Positions 31,745 through 45,693 of a stretch of DNA of 64,000 bases are shown in pieces. Origin of the DNA: Voacanga thouarsii (lineage: Eukaryota; Streptophyta; Magnoliopsida; Gentianales; Apocynaceae). Made by a program: the position numbers and the translations under genes. Where the stretch lies: NCBI GenBank assembly GCA_026120185.1, contig JANUWF010002144.1, positions 1,550,001 to 1,614,000 of the forward strand, written 5' to 3'. The notes beneath the pieces are model-generated. The model ran no database searches and had not been told where the DNA came from. It saw only the letters and a program-made list of their open reading frames with translations. Each line of letters starts with the position of its first letter. Positions within the stretch are counted from its first letter, which is position 1.

Positions 31745-33720
31745 ATGTCATTAGAAGAACCTGTAAGACTACGGTTATATTGGGATTGTGAAATTATGCG
31801 CACGGCACATGGCGATTTTTTTAATGGTTCTTATCGCAAGGCATTAATTGTTAGAAATCGAATTAAGTTTGGTGGTCTAGTCAACAAAATATGTGCCATT
31901 CGAGGTCTAGACACGTCTACTGTGAAGTTGCAAATCACAATGAGGGAGGACACTATTACTAGTACTGGGACGAGGTTTACAACCGCTGTTATAACGGATG
32001 ACGATGATATGAAAAATTTGTAGTTTTATGTATCTACCGTTAAGGGACAACCAATTGATCTACAAATTCACTATGAGATTGTCCAGATTTCAAATGCAAC
32101 AACTACAGATCTTCCAGAGCATAACATCCCAACTCCTATTACTAAATCGTTCACTGCATTACTTAACTCAACTGCTCCTGCCAACATGCCTAACTTCAAT
32201 TTAAATTTTCCAACCCCTGTAGCCAACAATCCTCCACATATCAGAAATGATACTTTCCAATCCTTTTTCAATACATTAATTTTGAATACCCAAGTCGTTG
32301 GACTTAGCAATCAATACTTTTCAGCTTCTACTGGATTTGTCATGCCTACTATCAGACCGAGCAGAGTTCGTCCGGTTGAGGATATTGATCTCTAAGTCCC
32401 GAGAGGATCAGTATGGAAGGGACCGTTAGAGCTTGCGCGCACCCCGACACATGTGCTTCTTACCTATAAAGATCAGTTAGATAAAATGCAACATGACCAT
32501 GGAAGTCTTACTTCAACCAATTTGCTTTCAACTCTAATTTTAAATTCATTATTTATTATTATTACTGACAATTTACCTTTATACAGTTTATTTGGCAACA
32601 TTATGATGAGCACATATTGGCTACCTTACCCCGTATTACACTCATGGATGACACATTTGGGCATCTATCACATCCCTAATTTGTTGAGAAATAATAGAAG
32701 TGTATCGTCCAGATAAAGTTATGCGACATTTTGAATTTGTGCAAACAATACCTGTTGCAATTGATACCGGTAACAATTTGCATGACCGTGACATGAGAAC
32801 TACAGGTGTAGGGTAGCCCGAGATAAATTCAATACATCTCGCGAATTGGGTTAATAGGCATTCAACAGTTTTTCTTGGACAACATAGTTACGATTAGAAT
32901 ATAGTCTCACCTGACTATGCAACATGGTATTGATTCACACTAGCCGACTGATTGATAATCCGATTATAACGCAACATAATCCTTCGAGCTACCAATTGAG
33001 CGGTGAGGCGACAGAAGTATTGGTATGTAAATTTTCTTACACAATATTATAAAATATATAATTTACATTAAAATAATTTATTGACATTTCGAAATACATA
33101 TATAGGCTGATTCGATGTATCGGATATTGTACCTTAACAATGAAGGCTATCAAATTGCGGATATTGCGAGTAGACAAGTGTTTGCATCAATAACGGATCT
33201 CACTACTCATTCATTGACTGCCATTGGTGAGGCAAGTCGATTGAACTATCCGCCCTATGAGCCAGCTAGACGAAGCTACACTGCTCAACCGATACCTCCG
33301 ATCCTGCAAGAAGTCAATCGCGGAGTTTTTCCAGTGCGGAGAGGGGGTAGACGGGCACGTAGATGTGCTATACCTGATATTCCTATTCTGGATCACTACT
33401 CACCAGTACACGATTATGAACAAAGTGATCCTGCAGAAGTTGAAGACAGGCAAGTTGATTTTATTACTCCACAGCACCTAGTTTTCGTTACTAGATGCTT
33501 ATTTTCAGTTGATGATTTTGATGCCGGCCCTTCTTTTGGATGGTCTCAGATACGGCACATACATTCTATAGATATTCCCGATCCATCTCACCATTACGAG
33601 TAAGGTACAATACAACTGGAAGAACCACCCGAAAAACAACAACAGCCTCAGAGACGAGTTCAACCTCCAAGCAACCGTCGAAAATTTCATTGTAGAATTA
33701 GCTTTCATCCTTTTTTTTAG
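31745..33720 (+). pseudogene. Fusion pseudogene: MULE transposase N-terminus joined to PMD C-terminus
   Basis: The frame from ATG 31745 (MSLEEPVRLRLYWDC) is about 65% identical by eye to the first 92 residues of the MULE-1 transposase. It ends at TAG 32021-32023, at the same codon where MULE-1 has TGA. Similarity continues past the stop (GQPIDLQIHYEIVQI, NMPNFNLNF). From about 32341 the frame instead matches the PMD protein (PTIRPSRVRPVED, then LARTPTHVLLTYKDQLDKMQ). The PMD tail follows at 33115-33720 (YEPARRSY, PQHLVFVTR, RVQPPSNRR). The whole transposase core and the PMD front half are missing, so about 3.4 kb of the MULE-1 layout was deleted. Several stops and frameshifts separate the pieces. 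Confidence 0.88.
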
Positions 33721-33989
33721 ATTATTTCATGCATAATAAATTTTATTATTTGTATCACGTTTTAGAATTCAATTTAGTTTGGCCATTTTTAAGACAAAAT
33801 CGATAATAATAGAACTTTAAAGACAAATGTAATATAATTTTTTAAAATACTTTTTTTAAAATTTTAATATTTCACACATTATCCGAATTCAGTTAATTTA
33901 TAAATTATTTGGATTATGAAATGTAAGGGGATTATGAAATATTTAGATAATTAATATTTAAATTTAAATATTATTTAAATAGTTGACAC

Positions 33990-34870
33990 TATAATTTTAG
34001 TGTATTTAAATAGTTGAGAATTTATATTTTTATAATTTTCTTCAAAAATTAAATATTATAAATTAAACTTAAATTAAAAATATAAATTTATTTCAAAATC
34101 CAATACAAATAAATTAACTGTAGTAACAATAGAATACGTATATTACATGTTAATATCAAATTTAAATTAATAAATTTTAATTGTGTTTTATTTAAATTTA
34201 TATAGGCCTTTATATATTTTGTGTTATTTAAAAGTATTAATTCCTTTGAAATACAAAGTTGGAAGTTTATAAAATGCTTACAATAGAAAAGAAAAAAGAG
34301 ATATTTTTAGTATATTTAGATAGTTGAGAATTTAAATTTTTATAATTTTTTAACGAATAATTAAATATTATAAATTAAACTGTAAATAAAAATTTATTTC
34401 AAAATCTAATGTAAATAAAATTAACTGTAGTAAAAATACAGATATTACTTGTTATGATCAAATTTAAATTAATAAAATTTAATTATTAATTATTTAAATT
34501 TTTTTATTATATAGATCTTTATATATTTGTGTTATTTAAAAGTATTATTTTCTTTTATAATAGAGAAAAAATTACAAGAAAAAAAATGAACAGATGATTA
34601 TAGTAGAGACTTTAAACTCAATAGAAAAGAAATGAGAGGAAGAAGTTACAAAAAATGATAAAATGCTTATAATATAGAAAAAAAAAAGACATTTTTAGTA
34701 TATTTAGATAGTGAGAATTTAAAATTTTATTATTTTTTAATGAATAATTAAATATTATAAATTAAAATACAAATAAAAATTTATTTCAAAATATATACAT
34801 ATAAATAAAATTAATTATAGTAAAAATATGTATATTACTTGTAATGATTAAATTTAAATTATTATTTATT
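33990..34870. repeat. AT-rich diverged tandem repeat in MULE-2
   Basis: Units beginning near 34013, 34324 and 34712 share GAGAATTTAAAATTTT-like sequence, AATTAAATATTATAAATTAAA, and TTTATTTCAAAAT. Spacing is about 311 and 388 bp. The first spacing is close to the 310-bp period of the repeat in MULE-1. Confidence 0.75.
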
Positions 34871-34978
34871 ATTTAAAAATATTAATTTCTTTTACAATAA
34901 AAAAATCACAAAAAATATATTTTGTTGTGTAAAAAAGTAATAGAGAAAAAAAATTACAAAAAATAAATAAATAAAAGC

Positions 34979-35148
34979 ACCTCGCATAAATCTTGCAAAA
35001 CTGATTTGCGAGGTGCACTCACCTCGCAAATTAGAATTGCGAGGTATAGTAGCCTGATACAAAAAACAATGCCGAAGTGATTCAAACAGTGACTAAGTCA
35101 TTCTCGCATTCGGTGAATGTGAGAACGCGGAAACCTCGCATGCGAGGT
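34979..35148. repeat. Right subterminal palindromes of MULE-2
   Basis: Includes a hairpin with a perfect 12-bp stem (35004-35015 and 35020-35031, arms ATTTGCGAGGTG / CACCTCGCAAAT), CTCGCATTCGGTGAATGTGAG near 35103-35123, and the perfect 16-bp palindrome ACCTCGCATGCGAGGT at 35133-35148. The shared unit is ACCTCGCA/TGCGAGGT. Confidence 0.88.
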
Positions 35149-35229
35149 ACCCTCTGTTGGCCTTTCCCTCTACTTTCACCCCTCATTTGGTTTTTTATTT
35201 GGATTTTACCCCAATTTGGTCAAAACCCC

Positions 35230-35238
35230 TAAACTCGA
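35230..35238. repeat. Right 9-bp target-site duplication of MULE-2
   Basis: TAAACTCGA, partner of 30663-30671. Confidence 0.9.
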
Positions 35239-35284
35239 GCAGCTAACCACTTTGAGGTATCATGATGCAACTCCAACTATTCCT

Positions 35285-37940
35285 CAGAACAAATATGTCA
35301 ATTATTTTAAATTTTAAAATTTATCTTTAAATTTTAAAATATATAATTTTAAATTTTAAATAATTGAAACACCTAAAAAATAACTCTTCCAATAATAAAA
35401 ACTCAAATACAATACAAAGCTACTTAGATTTTAATCATCATTCCTTTATTTTATGCTTTCAAAATATTATTTTTCAATTTTAATATTTCTATCTTCTCTT
35501 CAAATTTCTTTATTTTATCAATAGCAATTTTAATATTTGAGTACATGCCTCTTATGCTCCTCAATAATCTTGAGATTACTCTTTCGTATATCTTCAAATC
35601 TAACGATATAACAAAAATCACATATTTCCCCCTTTAATAAATAAAATCGAAACATAAAGAAAAAGAAACCAAATTCAATTCTCAATAAATAGCAAAGAAA
35701 CCCATATTCAATTCTCGACGGATAGCAATTTTCTTGATATCTCAACAGAAAGGAAAAATAAATATGAAAGGAGAAGTGAATTATATATATAAAAAAAAGA
35801 TTTAAAAGAAAAAGTGAGAGATATGCAAGTCACAATAGTCTTTTTATGTCATATACATAAGTTACTTTGTAAGAATTAGAAGAAAATTTAGTATTACATT
35901 GTGAGGGTTATAAGTGAACGAAAATATCTATAAAATATGTCATGTGAGAGTCATGTAATGAACTTTTGTGAGCACTTAACAGTTTTAATTGACGGAATAA
36001 TTATTTTTTTAAGTATTTTAAATATTCGAGAGTTAAAATAACACATTTTAAAATTTAATGGTAAAAATTCAATGGATGCTATGTCATGCCCCGAGTCCGG
36101 GGATGACCTAGTAGCACCCTAAAAATAGAGTAATGAACCCATACAAAACACAACGGATAACTTCTAAAATTGTTTAATCAATCCAAATTATAATCGAACC
36201 TCAAGATACAGATTCCTCAAATTCAAATCACAATATGATCCGAGAAACGTTCTCACTTTAACATTAACAAAATCTATCATCATTCTACTATCGAAAAGAT
36301 GAAAATAAAATGGGAGGTTCAAAAACCTTCAAGTAACTATTACATCAAGTCTTTCTCAAACCACTCGTCTAACTCCTCTTCTTCTAACTAATGTCCTGCG
36401 AAATGGTAATCGAAAAAGGGTGAGCTCACTAGCTTAATAAGAAAATTATAACTTTTCTGAGATTGAGCATGTTACTAATACTTGTACTTCGCAAATCGTT
36501 AACAAAATTTAACATCATGCAAGGAAACCTCTTTATGGTGTGTTGGTTTGCACTCCAAGGACCAAGAAGGAACATTGAACAGTGCAAGGGGAACTCCCAA
36601 GGATCAAACAAAGTGCTCTTAGGCTTCAAATAGACATAAGGGTCTAAAAACAATGAGATTACGTTGTACAGGGGATAGCTAGCCCCGGGTCAAGCAGAAA
36701 AAGAAACTGGTGATTTCCAGTGTCGGGCCGACGACGGGTAGGTGTGATGAAGCCAATGTCAGGTCAAGTAGAAAAAGAAAACCTAGCGTTTTCCAGCGAT
36801 GGGTGAGAGTGGTAGAGCCGGCGCCGGCTCTGCTTAGGAAAGGCGAAACTGTTTCGAAATTTAGAGCAAAACAGAGTGCAATTTGGCCAATTTTCAGGTT
36901 TTACAAGGTTCACAATACCCCAAACAGAAAATAGGAAAAGAGAACATAACCTACCACCATGCTTTAACAAAACATAATTGAACTTGCGCACACAAAAAAC
37001 GTAATTGAATCATGCATATTACAGAATCTGAGACATGCTTGGGTGAAATGTTTCGGTTTACTGATATCAACTCCTAACTATTATATCCCATTAGGAGAAG
37101 GGTCTGAACTGGAACTAGGTACTGTATCCCTCTAGCAAGGGCCTTGTAATTGAAAATTAGGTATTACATCCCCCTAACCAGTGACCTTATAATAGAGATT
37201 AGGAATTCCCCTAAAACCAACTCAAGCATCAATCAATTCCATAACATAAACACAACTGAACAGAGTTTCACTTACACTATTCCATTCAATAAATCATCAT
37301 ACTCAAAACATTGCAAATACACCATGCTCAATCCATTTTTCATAACAAAATACTACTATTAGCAAAGCATTCACAATTTTACCAAAAATCATAGTACGTC
37401 AAAAGAACATAGAAAAGCCATAAGTCCCTTACTAGACAAATTCAAAGACCAAATTAAACCACAATCCACAATCAAAGTCTTTAACTGTCTACAAGAACCC
37501 AAAAATATAATCAATTGCCACATTTCTAACTAATCCTAAAATCAAACCCTTACGCCCAATTCTACAATAATCAAGCCCTATGCGCAAATTAACCCGTACC
37601 AAAACACGAATATCAAAAGACTTACTTAAATTTGAGACTTCCGGCACAATCTCTTCACTAGATTCTTCTCTCCTGCTGATTTCTCTTCTCTACAATGTTG
37701 CCTCTTGCTGAGAATTTTTATCTGCCAGAAACAACGTACGTTAAACCTCATACCATACTTATCTTCCTTATTAGACTAATAACTCTCTTACAAATCTAAT
37801 TACAAAATAACCCTAATACTATCTCCCTATATTAAATTAACCCCTAAACACATGGGCTAAACCCACCAACACATTCATAAGAAGAAAAGCCCAATAAGGA
37901 GTTAGGTTGGGGGCTCACATGCTAGCATATTTTGCCCTAT
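35285..37940. mobile_element. Foldback element FB-A, copy 2, interrupted by a solo LTR
   Basis: Positions 35285-36081 align with copy 1 at 27220-27940: CAATAATAAAAACTCAA, AATAATCTTGAGATT, TTTGTAAGAATTAGAAG and TCATGTGAGAGTCATG. The last bases of the element (AGCATATTTTGCCCT) are found only after the LTR, at 37924-37938. Taking out 36082-37919 and one TGCTA restores the end seen in copy 1. Confidence 0.85.
36082..37919. mobile_element. Solo LTR, Ty3/gypsy type, 1838 bp
   Basis: Starts TGTCATGCCCCGAGTCCGGG and ends GGGGGCTCACA, with TG...CA termini. It is flanked by identical 5-bp duplications TGCTA (36077-36081 and 37920-37924). No gag-pol coding is inside, and the length suits a chromovirus-type LTR, so it is best read as what remains after recombination between two LTRs. 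The TGTCATGCCCCGAGTCC start is typical of Ty3/gypsy plant LTRs. Confidence 0.85.
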
Positions 37941-37989
37941 TCCTTGACTAAGCTATAGATATGATTAATGACCTTATCCGGGTTGAACT

Positions 37990-40344
37990 ATTTAATTTCA
38001 AAAGAGCATAGTATTCTACACCGAGTAGATAAACCAGCAAGTAGTGGCAAAGATAGCAAGTGGAAATTCAAATCCTGCTAATAAAAATTTTGCTAGGCAT
38101 TCTTTGAAGGAACAGCTGGTAGGGATGATCTTTAGGATGTCCTCAAGCCTTGAAGTTCCCTCCCATACATATTTTGACATACGACAATAGACTCCAAGGT
38201 TTCATCCTTTTTTTTTTTTTTTAATAAAGACTCCAAGGTAGCTCCACACAATACACAGTGCTTCAAGATTTCTAGAATATAAGCATGAACGGCTTCAGAG
38301 TGAGGCAGGATGTCCAAGCACGACTTTCATAAAAATTCCTTATCTTCAACTGAACTAGCAAGTGCTAGAGAGAGCACCAAAATTTATCCACCTTTGAGGA
38401 AGAGGAAGATAAAGAAACACTAGAACCTCTTCGCATAAAGATTATTACAACATTGTATCTAAATTTCACAGAGTAAATCCCACTACTCGTACAGTGCCAA
38501 ATAATCCTATCACGCGGTCGGGTTGAATTAAGACAGATTTGTAATATGGTATCGACCTCATATGGGAGAAATAAAGCCTTGAGACGATCTTCCTTCCAAT
38601 AGCCTAAGTCAAAGTAAAAAATATCATATACTCAATGTTCGGAGGTTTTCCCTTCACTAATATAATATAGACTAAAATCATGAAAAATAGGGACCCATTT
38701 GTTTTCTCATATTTTGATAGATAGCCCATTATCAGTGCACCTTCTAAGACCAACCCATAGTAGATATTACGCAGTTCAAAAATACTATGTCAGACATAAG
38801 AGGGATTGTTCCGCAGAGGGGCATGCATAAATGAAGCATGAAAAAAGTACGTGGCTTTTAGAACCTGAGCTAAGATGATACTTGGATATTGCAGTAGGTT
38901 CCTGCATTGTTTAGTCAACGGGATAGATTGAAACCTTCTAGGTCTCAAAAAACCAATGCCCCCTTAGGTTTTGGTTTGCAAAGGTTGCTCCAAGCTCTGT
39001 ACCAAAGCTTTTTATTATTCATATTCCCTGTTAAAATATGGAGGTCATAGACAAAATATTTTTTTGAAATCGACCATGAAAGAGACAAGATATAAGGTAA
39101 ATAAGAATGACTTGTATAATACTTTTTATCAGGATCTCTCTGTCAACTAGAGAGAAAAGTCTCTTTTTCCATCCATTTATCTTCTTACACACTTTATCTC
39201 TAACGAATTAGAAAACATCCACCTCTAATTACCCAATTATAAAGGGAAAATCTATATGTTTACCATCCACCAAGCCCTCCGAGATGCCTAAAATAGTTCT
39301 AGTCATATCCTTGACGTGAGAACCAATATCCTTACTAAAATAAATGGTTGATTTTTCTATATTAATAGATTGCCCGTAGAAAGCTTTATAATCCTGAAGG
39401 ACACTCTTGCTTTGGAATAAGCTACTATGATCAGCTTACAAAAAAATTAAATAAAAAAAATCATCAGCAAAGAGGAGGTGAGCGAGAGCAAGCCCAAACG
39501 ACCCAAATTGCATACCCTACAACATCTCTCTTCAGTTAAGCATAGAGGAAAATCCTTCTACATAGATGAGAGAGAAAAAAAGAGATAGTAGATCACCTTG
39601 TCGAATCCCTCTAAATGGAAGTACTTTGAAGGCGAGAGATCCATTATTAGAATTAAGTAATTCACAGATCTTACTCATTTCATAATTAAAATGACAAAAA
39701 TGCCTGAAAAATTCATCGCAAGAAGCGCATCTTCCAAGTAGTCCTACTCTACTCGATTAAAGGCCTTACTCATATCGAGTTTTATGGCACAACAAAGTTC
39801 CCCCCCTAGATGAAGCTATTTGAAAGGATTGGAAGCCTTTAAAAGCTAAAATAATGTTATACATTATCAACGTATTCTTAATGAAGGCATTTTTACTCTA
39901 GTGGATTACTAGAGGAAGTGTAGCTTTTAACAATTGGCCAAAACATTACAAATGATCTTGTAGATGAAGTTGCACAGACTGATAGGCCTATATTCACTTA
40001 TCTTTTTGGGAAATTTGGTCTTTAAGGATCAGCATCAAAGAAAGATATCGATGATAGATGAAACATTTGTACTTTTGTTTGAAAAATCCAAAGTCATGCG
40101 CGTGATCTTATCTTCAATGATGTGCCAATGTGATCCTATCTCCAATGATATGCCAATACTTGTATAAAACAGCAAGGTGCATGTTATTGAGACCTGGTGA
40201 TTTTCTGCCATTTACTCCTATCAATGCCTGAACAAGCTCAGCCTCTGTAAAGTTTCGATTGAGTTTGCCAAATCCATCTCCCATCTTCCGCCCCAAAATA
40301 TAAACACTCGTATGGTTTTTATCTATTTGAAAGTAATCAACCAA
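37990..40344 (-). pseudogene. L1-type LINE reverse transcriptase, decayed
   Basis: Minus-strand pieces in the correct order of a plant L1 ORF2: FTEAELVQAL with KSPGLNN and YWHIIGD (40114-40260), YRPISLCNFIYKIICKVLAN (about 39940-40010), a degenerate RQGDLLS motif and the catalytic FADD box (39460-39471). The thumb segment with WKKRLFSLVDREILIKS follows, then the zf-RVT-like region RDRIIWHCTSSGIYSV near 38490. Stops and frameshifts are scattered throughout. The endonuclease part is not recognised, so the copy is 5'-truncated as usual for LINEs. No poly-A tail or target duplication was located. Confidence 0.88.
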
Positions 40345-43300
40345 TTATAATTGCATATTTTTGTAACATTTAGACGGGGAGGGACGGGGTGTGGGTGGGT
40401 GGGTCTCCGTAGGGTCGGCCATAGCTTTCCACCTCCTACGCCAATTTTTTGTTAAAGAAAAAGAGAAAATTCTTATATGCACGTGAGGTGTATGTGTATA
40501 TGGATATGCATCTAATATTTTAAATTTTTATATTATGTATATTAAAAATTATATAATAAAAATTATATATAATTTTATTAATATACTATATAAATATCTA
40601 AAAACTCGATGAACAAAAGAATTTCAAAAAAAAGGATCATTCCTTACTTTTTGTTTGAGGCATTTGTGGTCCAAATGAAATTGGGCACTTTGATTGGCAT
40701 ATATTCTTCCCCAGGCATACGATGCCAAAAGGAGGGCACGGCACTTCCAATCAGGAATTAGAAACATTCATTAAAATAAATTAAAAATTAGTAATGAGAG
40801 ACAGTTAAATCGGCGGTTCCTCCGAATGGGTCCACGGTACAGCCGTCCAATCTAATTTTCGGAAGACTTTCTGGGGGAGGTTCGCCTTCGGAACTCCCTC
40901 CTAAATTCAAAGGAGACTTCTAGGTGTGAATAAAGTTGAAAAATATTTGGGTACTGAATCATCGCATTAAATATTATATAATATATATTAAAAATTATAT
41001 ATTTTTATATAATATATTAATACATTAGCCTATAATAAATTCGATTTATCAAAAAATTTCTCAATAAAATTTACGTGGACTGTTATGAACTGTTTATGAA
41101 TACATTAATTAATAAATTATATTATATAATTTTATAATTTTATTGTATAAAATATTTTATATATATATATATATTTTGCTCCGCGTCACGACAAGATTGT
41201 ATATAAGAATTTCCGAATTTGCAGCTCCATCCCTATCTGTCAAACACAGCACTTTTCACTTCTCCAAAGTCCAAAGGCCCACTCTTTGATTCCTTTGACT
41301 CCCGCTCTGAAATCCCCATTTTACCCACAACCGTAAATCGCCTGGGTCGGAGGTTTGGCCCGATTGATAAGCAACTCAAATTTACATTCACAACGACTAC
41401 TTCCTTTAAAAAAAAAAAAGAGATAATAATATCATTGACTACATTTGATCTATAGTAGGTTTTCTTTTTTATTTTTTTAATATACATCATACAACTTTTA
41501 TTTAGTATTAACATGAACTATATGTTAAAAGCACTAAGTTATTCATTTTTAAAAAATTGAAAAATCAATTAATGTGGTAATTTAGTGAAGCATCATAATA
41601 AACATAATAAAGATATAAATGAAAATTTAATAAATATATTTTTATATTATAAAATGACAAATAATTATAAACAAGAAAAAAAAATCTAAAACAACATTTA
41701 TTTAGAAATGAAAGTAATATAATCTCCATAGTAGAAAATTTTATATACAGTATTTTCTCTTTTGAAAAAATGAAGGAAGAAATGCTTTATTTAATCAAAA
41801 CTTAGAAACAATTATTATGTCGTCAAATAATAATTCCTTATAAATAATAAGAATAAAAACTTTGAACAAAATAATAACTTAATTGATAAAAGTACTTATG
41901 AAGAAACGAGAGATTCAATTCCATCTAAATCCCTTCTTTTTTTTTTTTTTTACGGACATATGTAAAAGAAATAAAAATCACAGCCTTACGAACCAAAAGA
42001 AGGCCAAAGTATTTGTACGTCATTCGTCAACATCTTTGCTTTCAAAGGACATTTATATAAGATGATTGTGTAAGTAGATGTTTATTGTTACTCAATTTAA
42101 AATTATTTTAATTTAAAAAATTAAATTTAAATAATTTTTATTTATCAATAACTATTATATATTTATAATACATTATATTTTTTTTATCCCATTTAAACCC
42201 TATTTTAATCTCGTATATTTAATAATTTTTTATTATATTCAAATAAGTACAATTCAATTCAATTGTTGTCTAAGTAATGAAAATATTGTGTCTAAGGAAT
42301 AGATTGGGAAAGCCAAAAGAGATAAACTTTCCTTATTTAGATGACCTTTTTAAAAAAGGTATATATGTATCCCAAAATTGTAGTAGGAGTGCTTCAAAAG
42401 TTGGCTAACTTGGTTATGTGTTCCTTGGCTATGTTCCCAGCCCTTATCACTCCTACTGTGTCCTTGGGCATGGCGCCATGACCTTGAACCTCAGGCGAAG
42501 TAGGGTTTTTAGTTTTTATTTTTTATTTTTTATTTTTTAATATTTTTAAATTTTTATTAAATTTACATATATGCTTTGGAGAATAAGAATGGAAGTTAAT
42601 CACTGGTTTCATAAACTATACTTTAAGTACCTAATTATTGAATTATTAATTTAAAGATCATGCTTAACTAGTTAAATGATGTATTTTCTGGTCAAATAGT
42701 AAAGGAAGCCTTGAGACTTTTGAATGAAATTTTATGGAGGCAAGCTTTCTTATTAAGTTAATAAAGAAATTGTTGAAAGAAATCAAACTTTTAAATGTGA
42801 AATAGTAGAAGATAAAAAAGATTTTCTTTGTAAAAAAAAAAAAATCAACGTATTATTGAAATTAAAAAGGTTGATGAGAATCTTATTGTTGAAATTGAAA
42901 AAAAAAATCTAATTGGAATAAAGTTGAATTATTGGATGATTATAAGAAATTTAATTTATCTTATATTTTTTAGAGGAAGCTGATTTTTCTACCATTGTGG
43001 AAGAAAGCATGGAAGGATTCTGCTTGTTGTGATAGCCAATTTATTTGTGATTTAAGGATTCTTTTTTATAAGGTGGATGTTGATTATATTCTTGAAAACT
43101 ACAAAGAAATTTTGAAATTGATTTGTATTTTAAGGATTCGTTTTTATAATATTATTGTGTGAAAATGATAGTTAATAACGTTATGTGTATTATTTATAGT
43201 AATATAATACGTATATATATTTACACGTAATTTTTTAACATATTAAACCATACTTATTTATTTTAGTTTAATTTTATTGAAAAATACTTAATAGTTTACT

Positions 43301-43431
43301 GATATTATTTAGAGTTAATTAAATCGTCTAGTTTGATTACTATACTCCAATATCATCCTATCCCTGTTAAATATATTTTAAAATTCTTCACAAAACAATT
43401 TTCCTCGGGGAAAAAAAAGAAGAAAAAAGCT
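40345..43431. other. AT-rich spacer
   Basis: No supported gene. Includes a G-rich tract at about 40374-40402, a copy of the dispersed repeat at about 42120-42250, and weakly coding-like plus-strand words near 42940-43040 that could not be identified. A GC-richer island at 41215-41390 has no recognised motif. Confidence 0.4.
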
Positions 43432-43530
43432 ATGGGTTGTTGTATCGGATCGGATGGATCCACTTTGTTAAACAATAATGACCCGCCTAATTTTGGAAAA
43501 ACACAGGAGAGCCATTGTAATTCGCCATAA
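43432..43530 (+). other. Possible upstream ORF of the 14-3-3 gene
   Basis: Thirty-two codons beginning MGCCIGSDGS and ending in TAA, 180 bp before the 14-3-3 ATG. The MGCC start resembles an N-myristoylation/palmitoylation signal, but the rest has no known domain. Whether the transcript reaches this far upstream is not shown. Confidence 0.25.
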
Positions 43531-43710
43531 CGTGAATATTTTCCAGTGGACCAGACAAAACACGAAATCCTTGAACCACGCCCTCCCTCTCGTTCCTCCA
43601 TTCATAACCCCTCCCCCAGCCAGCCTTCTGCAAACTTCAAACGACAAGAACCTAGATCTCAATCTTCCCTCTGCACATCTCCAGAAAGTCCTTAACCAAC
43701 CATAATCATC

Positions 43711-45693
<1,983 letters not shown>

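Larger units (their letters stand above)
30672..35229 (+). mobile_element. MULE-2: internally deleted Mutator-like element
   Basis: Ends are GGGGTTTTTGACC and GGTCAAAACCCC, with inverted similarity over about 110 bp (CAAAAACTAAATGGGGGTG against CACCCCTCATTTGGTTTTTT). It is flanked by a 9-bp duplication. Inside are a fused transposase-start/PMD-end pseudogene (31745-33720), an AT-rich tandem repeat (about 33990-34870) and end palindromes. Its first 1 kb matches MULE-3 in opposite orientation, and its proteins match MULE-1. Confidence 0.93.
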
